64,000 nt of DNA. It comes from Acidimicrobiaceae bacterium. Its GTDB lineage: Bacteria; Actinomycetota; Acidimicrobiia; Acidimicrobiales; UBA8190. This document shows, piece by piece, positions 50,317 to 59,306 of this stretch. A program made the position numbers and the translations under genes. Below the pieces are notes generated by a model, which saw only the letters and a list, made by a program, of their open reading frames with translations, did not search any database and had not been told where the DNA came from. Location of the stretch: positions 74,978 through 138,977 of the forward strand of contig PLZB01000055.1 in NCBI GenBank assembly GCA_003151955.1. The letters run 5' to 3'. Each line of letters opens with the position of its first letter. Position 1 is the first letter of the stretch.

Positions 50317-51684
50317 TCAAGGACCCTTGCGGACCCTGATCCGGAACCTCCACCTCGACCGGCCATATGCGACAGGACCGGTGAGCATGCCGAGCCGCTG
50401 CAGCCGCCGCAGCTGCCGGGGGTAGGCAGGATAACCAATTCCGGTTCTATTCGGATTCGCGGCGGTGGTCGGGGACGCAGTTTGGGACGGGCGGCCGAGC
50501 GCGAGAACCGATCGGGCCGCGGGCATGGCAACCCCGAGGAGACCGAGGAGATGACGGGGGTCCCGCCAAACGAGGGCTGTGAAGGCCGCCGTCAAGCCCA
50601 CGCCATATCCGTGGACCTGGTCCCTCAACTCGTCAGAGGTACGGCGGTGGGTGTGGCTGATGATGGCGGATGGTTCGAAGGCAAGTGTCCCCCCGGAGAA
50701 GAGAACCTCGACCAGAAGAACGATGTCTTCACCGCCCCTGGCGGGTGTCCCCGCTCCCAGGGCCACGTCGAACCCACCCATCTCCTTGAGGAACTCCCGC
50801 CGAAAGGCGAAATTGCAACCCATGCCGAAGGGGCCGAGCATGTAGAGCGAGTGGGTCAGCCCGACGTCATCCCCTTCGCGGCAGACCAGGAAGCGACGAC
50901 GACCGACTCCACTCGGCTTCCCGCTGCTCGAAGAAACGGCGGCCAGCGCCCGATACCGGTAGCGGAACAGATTGCGGTCGATCCCGCAGCCGGAATCTTC
51001 GAACCACGCCTGGGTCACTGTCTCCAGCTCGGCCGGGACGACCAGGCCACTCACGCAGGTCGTCCCGGGATCGGTCACGAAACGGGCACCCACTCGGCGG
51101 AGCCAGGCCGGGTGGGGACGGACGTCGTCGTCGGTGAAGGCCACGAACGATCCAGTGGAGGCGGCCACTCCCCTGTTCCGGGCGGCCGAGATCCCGGGGC
51201 AGGCCTCCTCGACCACCCGGACATGGGGGAGGCAGGCGATCCGGTGGCGCTGGGCCTCCCCGCCCGGTCGACCAGGCCGGTTGTCGACGACGACGACCTC
51301 ATAGCTCGGGTAGTCCAGGTGGGCCAACTGCTCGACACAGGCCTCGAGTTGGTCGAAGCGCTCGAAGGTGGTGGGCACGACCACGGAGGCGAAAGGAAGG
51401 GCGTCGTCGGCAATGGACGGAAGCGGGTGGCCGGCCGGCGGAGTTTCGAGGAGTGCCGCCTCCAGTTTGCCCCGGAGCCGACCGGGGTCAAGGTCGTTGC
51501 CGTCGAACGGGACTAAGGCGACAGCACGCGGCTCGCCGTGGTCCAGGACCAGGACCCAGGCATCGCCGTACGTCCCCCCGGCCGGCCGGGTACGCGAGAG
51601 AGCCGGGAGATCGTCGGCTAGGTCGACGATGGCCACTACCGTTGGCGTGAAGGTCTCCTCCCCGGCGACGGTGCCGAAGGTCAC
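50317..51684 (-). CDS. Family 2 glycosyltransferase with an extra N-terminal domain
   Basis: A 455-residue protein. The first 85 residues are an extra domain (VVAIVDLADDLPALS, AWVLVLDHGEPRAVALVP) resembling those of two other GT2s in the operon. The GT2 domain starts at FASVVVPTTFERFDQLEACVEQL, with FTDDDVRPHPAWL as the metal-binding DDD and GGEDIVLLVEVLFSGG as the later acceptor motif. The C-terminus is basic. Start GTG 51684 overlaps the flippase stop by 4 nt. It is the last gene of the nine-gene operon and probably a cytoplasmic transferase to a lipid-linked glycan. Confidence 0.9.
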   Translation of the reverse strand: MTFGTVAGEETFTPTVVAIVDLADDLPALSRTRPAGGTYGDAWVLVLDHGEPRAVALVPFDGNDLDPGRLRGKLEAALLETPPAGHPLPSIADDALPFASVVVPTTFERFDQLEACVEQLAHLDYPSYEVVVVDNRPGRPGGEAQRHRIACLPHVRVVEEACPGISAARNRGVAASTGSFVAFTDDDVRPHPAWLRRVGARFVTDPGTTCVSGLVVPAELETVTQAWFEDSGCGIDRNLFRYRYRALAAVSSSSGKPSGVGRRRFLVCREGDDVGLTHSLYMLGPFGMGCNFAFRREFLKEMGGFDVALGAGTPARGGEDIVLLVEVLFSGGTLAFEPSAIISHTHRRTSDELRDQVHGYGVGLTAAFTALVWRDPRHLLGLLGVAMPAARSVLALGRPSQTASPTTAANPNRTGIGYPAYPRQLRRLQRLGMLTGPVAYGRSRWRFRIRVRKGP

Positions 51685-53297
51685 GATGGCCCACCCGCGC
51701 AGGTCGTGGTCGAGGAGATGGCGCGGCCGCCGGACCGGTGAAGGCGGAACTCGCGGAACTCGGAGACAACGTCGAATCCCAGGATCCCCCGACCCCGCAC
51801 TAGGACCAGGACATAGGCGGTCCCCGAGACCACGGCAAAGGCGCCGAACGATCCGGGGCCGTCACCCAACAGACCGCGGATCAACACCCCGCCGAGCCCG
51901 AAACAAGACAGGCATGCCACCAGGACGGAGACGAGGGGCCTACTGACTGCGTGCATCTTGAACCGGGCGGCCAGGACCCAGATCTGGTAGCCGTTCATGG
52001 CAACCATGCTCAAGGCCCACGACCATGCCGCGCCTTCGAGACCGACCCGGGGGATGAGCAGGACGTCGAGGGAAAGGTTCACCCCCACACCGATCATCGT
52101 CGATGTCAGGTTGAGCGTGGCGCTCCCAGCCATGAGGAGCACAGCACCGGACGGGCCGGAGACGGTGGCGGCAACGGCGCCCAGAGCCAGGATCACAAGG
52201 GCGGTGGCGCCGGCACGGTAGCTGCTCCCGAAGATCGACATGAAGAACGGCGCGAATATGACCAGGGCGACGACCACCGGCCAGGTGATGGCGACGGTCA
52301 AGGTGGTGGCCTGGCGGTAAAGCCGGTGGGCATCGGCGATCAGGCGGCGATGCCAGAGGTCACTGAACTGGGCCGGGACCACCACCAGAACGGCCTGGAG
52401 ACCGACGAGGCTCATGGCCACATACCGGCTGGCGATGGCGTAAGAGGCGGCCATTGGCGGGGAACCGAGACTCCCGACGAGGACGACGTCGAAGGTCAGG
52501 AGGAATGTGGCCAGAACGCTGTCGATTAGGCGGATCGAGGAGAAGCGCCAGAAGATTCCCAGCAATTCCCGACCGGAGCGAACTTGTCCTTCCGTCTGGT
52601 CGGGGTGGTCCCCGCTGGGGTCGCGGATGATGCGACGGACGACGATCAGGGCAGCCAGGAACCCGATGACGACGGGGATGCCCCAGGCCAGCGTGGCGGT
52701 GACCGTCGTAACCCCGAGGAGGACCGCCGCAATGAGGAGGACAGAGCGCAGTGTCGGGACGATCAGGAATTGGATCAGAACGGATTGACCGACCCCCCAG
52801 GTGCGGCTTCCGGCGGCGACGGCCGTCGTCAACGCGGCCAGAGGGACGAGGGGGGCGACAAGTCGGAGGACCACCGTGGTGGGGTGGTCGAGGGGCCCGC
52901 GGTGAACCAGGAGATGGGCTGCCGTGGGGGCCAGAACGAAAAGGACGGCCCCGAGGGTCGAGGCCACCAGGAAGGTCGGGACGCAAGCCACCAACAACAC
53001 CCGCCGGACCGCTTCAGGACCACCGCGACGGTGCTGGGGGAGGGCCCACATGAGCCCGATGTCGGCCCCGCACGTCCCGATCAGGGTGATCGTGGCGAAG
53101 ACGGCAATCGCCTCGACGACGGCACCGGTGGCGGACTGCGGCAGCGAGTGACTGACCAACACCAAGAACAACGAGCCCATGAGAGCCTGGACAACCTGGC
53201 CAACCAGGCTCAGCGATCCACCTTTGACCAGGTTGGACAGGGTGCCCCCGGTCGGGTTCGGGGTCTGATCGACGAGTTGGCCCTGGGTGGCTGTCAT
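51681..53297 (-). CDS. Polysaccharide flippase-like membrane protein (MOP/Wzx type)
   Basis: A 538-residue integral membrane protein with about fourteen hydrophobic helices, the Wzx/MurJ layout. LVKGGSLSLVGQVVQALMGSLFLVLVSHSL is the first helix pair, and SLGSPPMAASYAIASRYVAM and GLEGAAWSWALSMVAMNGYQIW lie in the conserved halves. It would move lipid-linked sugars across the membrane. It overlaps both neighbours by 4 nt. The operon contains a second such protein at 57.9 kb. Start ATG 53297. Confidence 0.88.
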   Translation of the reverse strand: MTATQGQLVDQTPNPTGGTLSNLVKGGSLSLVGQVVQALMGSLFLVLVSHSLPQSATGAVVEAIAVFATITLIGTCGADIGLMWALPQHRRGGPEAVRRVLLVACVPTFLVASTLGAVLFVLAPTAAHLLVHRGPLDHPTTVVLRLVAPLVPLAALTTAVAAGSRTWGVGQSVLIQFLIVPTLRSVLLIAAVLLGVTTVTATLAWGIPVVIGFLAALIVVRRIIRDPSGDHPDQTEGQVRSGRELLGIFWRFSSIRLIDSVLATFLLTFDVVLVGSLGSPPMAASYAIASRYVAMSLVGLQAVLVVVPAQFSDLWHRRLIADAHRLYRQATTLTVAITWPVVVALVIFAPFFMSIFGSSYRAGATALVILALGAVAATVSGPSGAVLLMAGSATLNLTSTMIGVGVNLSLDVLLIPRVGLEGAAWSWALSMVAMNGYQIWVLAARFKMHAVSRPLVSVLVACLSCFGLGGVLIRGLLGDGPGSFGAFAVVSGTAYVLVLVRGRGILGFDVVSEFREFRLHRSGGRAISSTTTCAGGPS

Positions 53298-55642
53298 ACC
53301 GGGACTACCCGCTCCGGGGGAGCCGAGGTCCGGCCCTTCCTGAGCGGATAGCCGAAGGTGTGGAGCAGGGGTGCCGTCATGGCCGTCACCAGGAGGCGCT
53401 GGCCCGTCGGCATTGAATTCTCCCACTCGTCGTCGGCGGCAATGGCGGTCTGGCCGGAGTGGAATCGACCCGGATTGCCGGCCACGGTGTGGGACGTGCC
53501 GAGCCACACCTCCCGGTCGGTGTCGAGGAACTCGGCTGAAATCGACGGCTCCCCGATGGCGGTGGCGATCCTGGTCAGCACGGTGGCCGGATGGCGTACC
53601 AGGTCCTCGTAGCGAACGATCGTGTAACTGGCCGGCTTGGACCGGTCCACGAAGAGGAGCGAGTTCTCCAGCATCCATTCCGAGGACGAACGGTGGACCG
53701 GGTAGCGATCCATCTGGGTGGGGGCCCAGTGGATCTCGGCTCGGATCTTGCTCCGCTGCCATGAGAATGCCGTGGCCCGGCTGTCGCGGACGAGGTGGAC
53801 GACATGGAGCTCGACGCCGGGAACCTCGCTCAGCATCCGGGCCACCGGAGGCATCTTCGACGAGTCAACGACGAGACGGGCCCCGGACGAGGATGCAATG
53901 GCCCGGTACATGCGCTCGAGAAGCTCGCCGTAGCTGGCGTGGGAAGCCCGGTAGTCGTCACTGCGTGTCCGGGGGATCCGGAGACGAACCAAGGTCCGTG
54001 GACCGTGGGCGATCTGTTGCAGCTTCTCGTAGACCTCGGCCGGAACCGTCCCGGGATCGCAGCCGAAGGCGATGTCCGAGACCGCGGCCCAGAAGTCGCA
54101 GGTTCGAAAGGGCACCCCGCATCCACACAACTGGTTCTCGAGGTAGCCACGCCTCCAGATGTGAGCGAGCTCGCCGACGACGGCCACCCCCGAGGCGTTC
54201 CCGATCATCCGCATGAGGAGGGTGCTGCCGCTCCGACCGTAACCGCCGATGTAGAGGACCTTGACCTTCTCGATGCACTCCTCTGGGCCCCCCTGATTCA
54301 ACACAGGGGTCCGGGCCGCAATTGGATCCTGTCCCTCCGGGTGCGACGTCGACGCCGAGGCACCGACTAGCGCCGGGCGCCACCGATCGAGGATGTAACG
54401 ACCCGGTCCCCGGAGGAGGCCGCGCCGGTTCGCCCGTCTTAGCGAGCGCGGGAAGTCGACGGGCAGATGCCCGCTGCGGAGGCTCCGACGGCCCACCACG
54501 TCGGCGTAGGCGGAGGGAATCAGGCGAAGCATCCGCCCGAGAAGGGCGGGATCCGAAGCGACCATGCTGGCGTAGTAGGCGGTCAGGCCGGTCCCGTACC
54601 CGAACATCTGGTGCTCAAGCTCGGAATGCTCCCTGCGATGGAAGTGGTGGGTGACCGCTGTGGGTTGGTAGACGACCGTTCCGCCTGCAAGGAGGATCTG
54701 GCTGAAGGCCTTCGTATCCTCGCTGCCCAGAGCCGGGCTGCCCGCACCCAGCGCCGCATCGAAACCACCCAGGTCGATGAGGGCCCGACGGCGAAACGCC
54801 ATGTTCCCTCCGGTCCCGAACGGGGGAAGGGGGTAGAGGGGGTCGAAGCAGGCGCGGGTCTCGGGCGAGAAGACGACAGGACGAAAACCCCGATGCTTGT
54901 TGTGGCCCCCATACTGCTCGAAGCGGACCTGGGCCCAGGTCTCCAACTCGGCAGGGACCATGATCCCCGAGACGGCATCCGCTGCGGGATGCTCGTAGAA
55001 GCCTCTGGCGATCTCCGCCAGCCAGTGCTTATCGGCGATCTCGTCGTCGTCGATCCAGGCGATGATCTCGGAGGCAGCTTCGACCAGGGCCCGATTCCGA
55101 GCACGGGAAAGCCCAGGGCGGGGTTCGACGACATACCGCACCACGTCCGGATCGAACCGGTCCACGACTGTCCTGGTGTGTTCCGAGACCGGGGCGTTGT
55201 CGACCACGAGGATCGAGAAACGGGGGTAGACCTGGCGAACGAGGCTGTCAAGACATCGCTTCAGCCCATCCGGTCGTTCCCGGGTGCAAACCACAACTGT
55301 GATCTGCGGCGCCACCCGGAGAATGACATCACGGCTCTGAACGAACTCCGAGGGTTCGACCGCCTCCGGAATAGTCCGCTGGGCGATCGCCGCCCCAAAC
55401 TCGCCGACGATCGCCTGGGCCAGCAGGTCCCGATCGAGCCCACTCCTGGGGATCTCGAGGAGCAGGGTCCCCAGAGGCTCGGTATGGAACCGGACCAGGA
55501 ACCACCCACACCTCCTCCCTCCGACCTCGGGCGCCGGAAGAGACGGCAACTCCTCGGCGACGTCGAGGTCCACCCTGAGGCAGGGGGCAGATAGCTCCGT
55601 CAGCGGCAGCACACGAACTCGCCGCTCGTCATTTCCGTTCAC
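53294..55642 (-). CDS. Fused family 2 glycosyltransferase and sulfotransferase
   Basis: A 782-residue fusion. An N-terminal extra domain (about 10-90: LRVDLDVAEELPSL, WFLVRFHTEPLGTLLLEIP) precedes a GT2 domain (about 113-420) with ITVVVCTRERPD, the DDD at 198-200 in AWIDDDEIAD and a later GSEDTKAF. From about residue 458 a sulfotransferase-like domain follows: the PAPS 5' loop GGYGRSGSTLLMRMIG near 466-480, the 3' phosphate strand VVHLVRDSRATAFSW, and SSKMPPVARML. Start GTG 55642. One protein would add a sugar and then a sulfate. Overlaps both neighbours by 4 nt. Confidence 0.88.
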   Translation of the reverse strand: MNGNDERRVRVLPLTELSAPCLRVDLDVAEELPSLPAPEVGGRRCGWFLVRFHTEPLGTLLLEIPRSGLDRDLLAQAIVGEFGAAIAQRTIPEAVEPSEFVQSRDVILRVAPQITVVVCTRERPDGLKRCLDSLVRQVYPRFSILVVDNAPVSEHTRTVVDRFDPDVVRYVVEPRPGLSRARNRALVEAASEIIAWIDDDEIADKHWLAEIARGFYEHPAADAVSGIMVPAELETWAQVRFEQYGGHNKHRGFRPVVFSPETRACFDPLYPLPPFGTGGNMAFRRRALIDLGGFDAALGAGSPALGSEDTKAFSQILLAGGTVVYQPTAVTHHFHRREHSELEHQMFGYGTGLTAYYASMVASDPALLGRMLRLIPSAYADVVGRRSLRSGHLPVDFPRSLRRANRRGLLRGPGRYILDRWRPALVGASASTSHPEGQDPIAARTPVLNQGGPEECIEKVKVLYIGGYGRSGSTLLMRMIGNASGVAVVGELAHIWRRGYLENQLCGCGVPFRTCDFWAAVSDIAFGCDPGTVPAEVYEKLQQIAHGPRTLVRLRIPRTRSDDYRASHASYGELLERMYRAIASSSGARLVVDSSKMPPVARMLSEVPGVELHVVHLVRDSRATAFSWQRSKIRAEIHWAPTQMDRYPVHRSSSEWMLENSLLFVDRSKPASYTIVRYEDLVRHPATVLTRIATAIGEPSISAEFLDTDREVWLGTSHTVAGNPGRFHSGQTAIAADDEWENSMPTGQRLLVTAMTAPLLHTFGYPLRKGRTSAPPERVVPV

Positions 55643-57936
55643 GGGCCGCCGACCCCCGGGTTGAACCGCAAGACGGTCGTGGTGGAGTTCTGGTAGAAGA
55701 TCGTCCACTGCCGGGAATGACTCATGGCGACCTCGAGATCCTGGAGCGCGCCCGCTGGAGCGAGATTGAAACCCTTCACGGCGGCATAGCCACTTGCCGC
55801 GAACACCACGAACACGGTTCTCCTGCCCTTGTCGTCGAAGGTCCGGACGAGGTCGCTCAGAACGGGCAGGCTCTGTGGACCCAGAACGCGGTAATCGGCG
55901 AGTTGCTTGTAGTAGAGGAGGTTCGGTTCCGCCTCGTTCTGGAGATCCTGGTATTCGTCGTATCGTCCGCTGATGCGGCTAGGGAAGTTGGGAGCGGCCA
56001 GTACGAGAGCCGAACCATTCGGCGCATGATTATAGAGGTATTGTGCAGCCACAACTTCGCCTGAGGGGATGAGATAGAGATCATCATTCCCGTAGTAAGC
56101 AGGGAGAATCAAGGCAGCGAGAAGTATCAACATTGTTGCTAGAGCCACCATCGGACTTGACCTACCACCTCGCCTGACAGGGGAGAACGCTGATGCCGCC
56201 AGTAACGCCGCCCAGGGAAGCGAGAAGAAGTAAACGCGGTAGGAAGCCTCGCCCCCGTAGCTCGTCATGAAGAACATAGTGATGGGAGAGAAGGCCAAGA
56301 TGGCCAGAACCATAGTCGGGCGCCCGGCGCGCAACCGTCGGATTGTCCCCACGAGGGCGACGATCCACACGATGGCTGAAATGGCAACGGCCGCATGAGC
56401 GACATACCGCACTCCCAGGTCATAGGGACGGTGTACGCCGAGCGAATTGGTCTGCACGTTGGACGTGAAGTCCCCGAATGACTTCAAGAGGCCTTGCGTC
56501 CGGTTCACGTAGTTGAACCTGGGTAGCAAGTACCCGAGGGGGATCACCCACAAGGCCACCGCCAACCAACGGGGACGGATCCGCCCGAAGACGGCCAGCA
56601 CACCGACCTGCAGTGCCACCACGTAGGGACTCAGTTGGTGCACAAAGGAGAGGACGGTGAAGATCCCAAGGATCGACACGAGCCCGAATGTCGTCAACGG
56701 CACCCGGGCTGTCGGCGAGCCAGGCATGACGGGTGCCGCTTGCTCGGCTGGGCGATCGAGGTGGGCAAACCGACGGATGATGGGATCGAGACGCTGCCGG
56801 ACCCTTCGGTACCAGCGCGCTCCGCTCGGGTCCTGGGCCATCGACAGAATCAGGGCGATTACCGAGACACTCAGGATGTAGGCAAGGGCCTGCGGTGAGA
56901 AGTAGGTCTCGTCGACCCAACTCGCCATCACGAAGACGAAGAGCCCGATCCATCGTTCACGAGCCGTTAACTCCAGGTGGCGGCAGGCCACATAGAGCGC
57001 CCCACAAGTCGCCAGCATCACCACCGTCTCGCTCCAGGCCGCCAGACGGAGAGGACTGGCGATACCGGCAACCCGATCGAACCACGCCATCAAGGCGAAG
57101 AACCCGGGCCAGTTCTGGTAGATGTCGACCGACTGGTTCACGGCCCCGTGGATGTTGATGTATTGCACCACTCCCACGTGCTTGTATAACCAGGGATAGC
57201 GGGGAGCGGGATAGACGAGGGCCGGAGTGCCCATCAGGACGAACACCAGGGCCGCCAGATGCAGAACCAACCCTGGCCCGGACGGCTGCTCGCGCCGGAG
57301 GAGCCAGATGATCGACGCGGCAAGAAGGGTAAACCCGGCGTAGAAGGGCAGGGGCAGCGCTGGGAGGAGACCCCACTGATCGATCCGCCCGAGCTGAACC
57401 CCGGTTAACCCCCAGGCCCAAAGAGCCAGGGCGGCAAGAACGACGACAATCTCGGATGTCCTGGGGCGCCATGGAATGGAGGACCCCCGGCGGCCCGGCG
57501 CCAGAGACTGCTCAGGTTTGGTCGATGGACGGCGTAACCCAGAGCGCCGGGACCATCCGACGAGGAGGGAGACAGTACAGGCGCCGGCTTCGATGCTGAA
57601 CAGGGTCGTTGGGCCCCAGAAGTGCAACCACAGGATGACGGTGGCCAGGAGGGTGGTCAGGGCGATGCTGCCGACCGAAGTTGCGATGAGGAGGGCAGGA
57701 CCCTGGATCGTCCGCCAGTGGGTGGTGACCGCCCGGCCGGGGACCCAACAGACGTACGCCAGCAGGAGGAGCTCCCGTGCCGGGACCGATACCCGGGAGA
57801 CAAGGGCTGCAATGAGGAGGCCGGTCACGGCCAGAGCCGCGGCGTCGAACCGGTCTGCGTGGGGGCCGGGCCGGGCCGCTTCTGCGTAGAAGTCCCGCTC
57901 GAGGTGGGCGATCGGTCGGTCAGCGACGAGGGTCAT
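55639..57936 (-). CDS. Large multi-pass membrane protein, GT-C-like
   Basis: A 765-residue membrane protein with some fifteen hydrophobic helices and a C-terminal soluble domain (about 640-765). YINIHGAVNQSVDIYQNWPGFFALMAWFD, in pieces NQSVDIYQNWPGF, is the acidic loop common in polymerase or GT-C-like surface-polysaccharide proteins. Codon use is less GC-biased than in the rest of the operon (more ATT, ATA, GAA). It could be a polymerase or a mannosyltransferase; the sequence does not decide. Start ATG 57936. Overlaps both neighbours by 4 nt. Confidence 0.82.
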   Translation of the reverse strand: MTLVADRPIAHLERDFYAEAARPGPHADRFDAAALAVTGLLIAALVSRVSVPARELLLLAYVCWVPGRAVTTHWRTIQGPALLIATSVGSIALTTLLATVILWLHFWGPTTLFSIEAGACTVSLLVGWSRRSGLRRPSTKPEQSLAPGRRGSSIPWRPRTSEIVVVLAALALWAWGLTGVQLGRIDQWGLLPALPLPFYAGFTLLAASIIWLLRREQPSGPGLVLHLAALVFVLMGTPALVYPAPRYPWLYKHVGVVQYINIHGAVNQSVDIYQNWPGFFALMAWFDRVAGIASPLRLAAWSETVVMLATCGALYVACRHLELTARERWIGLFVFVMASWVDETYFSPQALAYILSVSVIALILSMAQDPSGARWYRRVRQRLDPIIRRFAHLDRPAEQAAPVMPGSPTARVPLTTFGLVSILGIFTVLSFVHQLSPYVVALQVGVLAVFGRIRPRWLAVALWVIPLGYLLPRFNYVNRTQGLLKSFGDFTSNVQTNSLGVHRPYDLGVRYVAHAAVAISAIVWIVALVGTIRRLRAGRPTMVLAILAFSPITMFFMTSYGGEASYRVYFFSLPWAALLAASAFSPVRRGGRSSPMVALATMLILLAALILPAYYGNDDLYLIPSGEVVAAQYLYNHAPNGSALVLAAPNFPSRISGRYDEYQDLQNEAEPNLLYYKQLADYRVLGPQSLPVLSDLVRTFDDKGRRTVFVVFAASGYAAVKGFNLAPAGALQDLEVAMSHSRQWTIFYQNSTTTVLRFNPGVGGP

Positions 57937-59306
57937 GGATTGCTGACGGTCTGGCCGGCGGTCTGACGTTGGCTGGAAAGAACGCCCACCAGCGTCGGAA
58001 GGACGAGGAGGAATGTGACGGCCTGGGCGGCCAGCCAGGCCAGACCGACCCCGGCCAGTCCGGCCTCCCGGACGAGGGGGACGACAAGGACCAGGGCGGT
58101 GACGGCGGTGGCGGCCTGGAAGCGGAGTACCCGGTCGGCTCGACCCCGGACCCGCTCGACGGACATGGCGACGGCCACGGCAGTCTGGGGGATGGTGGCC
58201 AGGAGGAACAGCCGGAAGACGGTTCCGGCCTGGACGGCGTACTGGGTTCCGAAGACCCGGAGGCCCGACGGTGCCACCACCACGGCGACGAGGAGGGCCG
58301 GGAGGACGACGGCACCGTAGCGGACCAGGGTCCGACGAGTGAGCTCCTCCAGGGCGGATTCGTCGTGGGCGCCTTCGACCAGGAGGGAGACGCTGAAGGA
58401 CTGGGAGAAGGTGGCGACGGCGGTGGTCACGACGAATGCGATGTAGAAGTAGCCGGTCACGGCTCGGCCCAGGGCGGCCAGGACGATCAGCGGGAGGAGG
58501 TCGGCCGTCCCCTGGCCGAGCAGCCCGGCCAGCCAGTCGAGGGTCAGGTAGCGAACCAGCCTGCGGCGACCGTCGAGGGGGAGGAGGGTCTGCTGGCCGA
58601 CATCGGAGGCCGACCGACACTCGTCGGTGGCGAACAGGAGGACGCCGACGACAAGGGCCACGAGAAGGGTGGCCAGCAACCAGGCGGCGAAGATTCCGTG
58701 GCCGGCCAGTCGCCCGACCAGGACCAGCACGAGGCCGAGCTTGGCCAAGCCGAAGAGCGTGTTCTTCACGGGCACGGTCGAGGCCCTTCGGGTGGCCACC
58801 AGGACGGCGTCCTGGACGGCGAACAGGTTGAAGAGGACGAGACCGACGATGAAGGCGAGGGCGAGCTCCTTGCTTTGGAGCAGGAAGCGCAGGTTCACGA
58901 CCACGTGGGGAACAAGGAAGGCGAAGGCGGTGGCGACCACTGCACCGGCCGCCCCGGTGGCCAGGAAGCACAGGGCCACCACCCGGTGGCGGTTCCGGCG
59001 CACCTGGGGCAGGAGGCGGGGCAGGGCGGTGGAGAAGTTCAGTTCGGTGAGGCTGGAGAGCAGAAGCATCGAGGAGAGCAGGGCCGAGTCGGTGCCGACC
59101 TGGCGGGCCGTGTAGCGGTGACTGACGACGAGCCAGAAGGCCAGCCCGAAAGCGGAGGTCATGACGGTGTTGACAGCCAGGGCGGCCGTGGTCCGCGTCA
59201 GCTGGTTGGCGCCTCGGTAGGTCACCGGTCGGGGTGCCGTCACCCGATCATCAGGGGCAGACTCGTCGACCGGGGCGACCACCGCTGCCGATGTCCCCCG
59301 CATCAT
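57933..59306 (-). CDS. Second polysaccharide flippase-like membrane protein
   Basis: A 457-residue membrane protein of about twelve helices. NQLTRTTAALAVNTVMTSAFGLAFWLVVSHRY and SLTELNFSTALPRLLPQVRRNRHRV are typical of the MOP flippase group, and TGYFYIAFVVTTAVATFSQSFSVSLLVEG belongs to the central half. It differs clearly from the flippase at 51.7 kb, so the operon has two, perhaps for two different lipid-linked intermediates. The start is ATG 59306, the first of a tandem ATG-ATG pair. Overlaps both neighbours by 4 nt. Confidence 0.87.
   Translation of the reverse strand: MMRGTSAAVVAPVDESAPDDRVTAPRPVTYRGANQLTRTTAALAVNTVMTSAFGLAFWLVVSHRYTARQVGTDSALLSSMLLLSSLTELNFSTALPRLLPQVRRNRHRVVALCFLATGAAGAVVATAFAFLVPHVVVNLRFLLQSKELALAFIVGLVLFNLFAVQDAVLVATRRASTVPVKNTLFGLAKLGLVLVLVGRLAGHGIFAAWLLATLLVALVVGVLLFATDECRSASDVGQQTLLPLDGRRRLVRYLTLDWLAGLLGQGTADLLPLIVLAALGRAVTGYFYIAFVVTTAVATFSQSFSVSLLVEGAHDESALEELTRRTLVRYGAVVLPALLVAVVVAPSGLRVFGTQYAVQAGTVFRLFLLATIPQTAVAVAMSVERVRGRADRVLRFQAATAVTALVLVVPLVREAGLAGVGLAWLAAQAVTFLLVLPTLVGVLSSQRQTAGQTVSNP

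Noticed and set aside
55639..58971. A single 1110-residue protein
   Set aside because: The part upstream of ATG 57936 is Arg/Pro-rich antisense of the flippase gene; the real protein is 765 residues.
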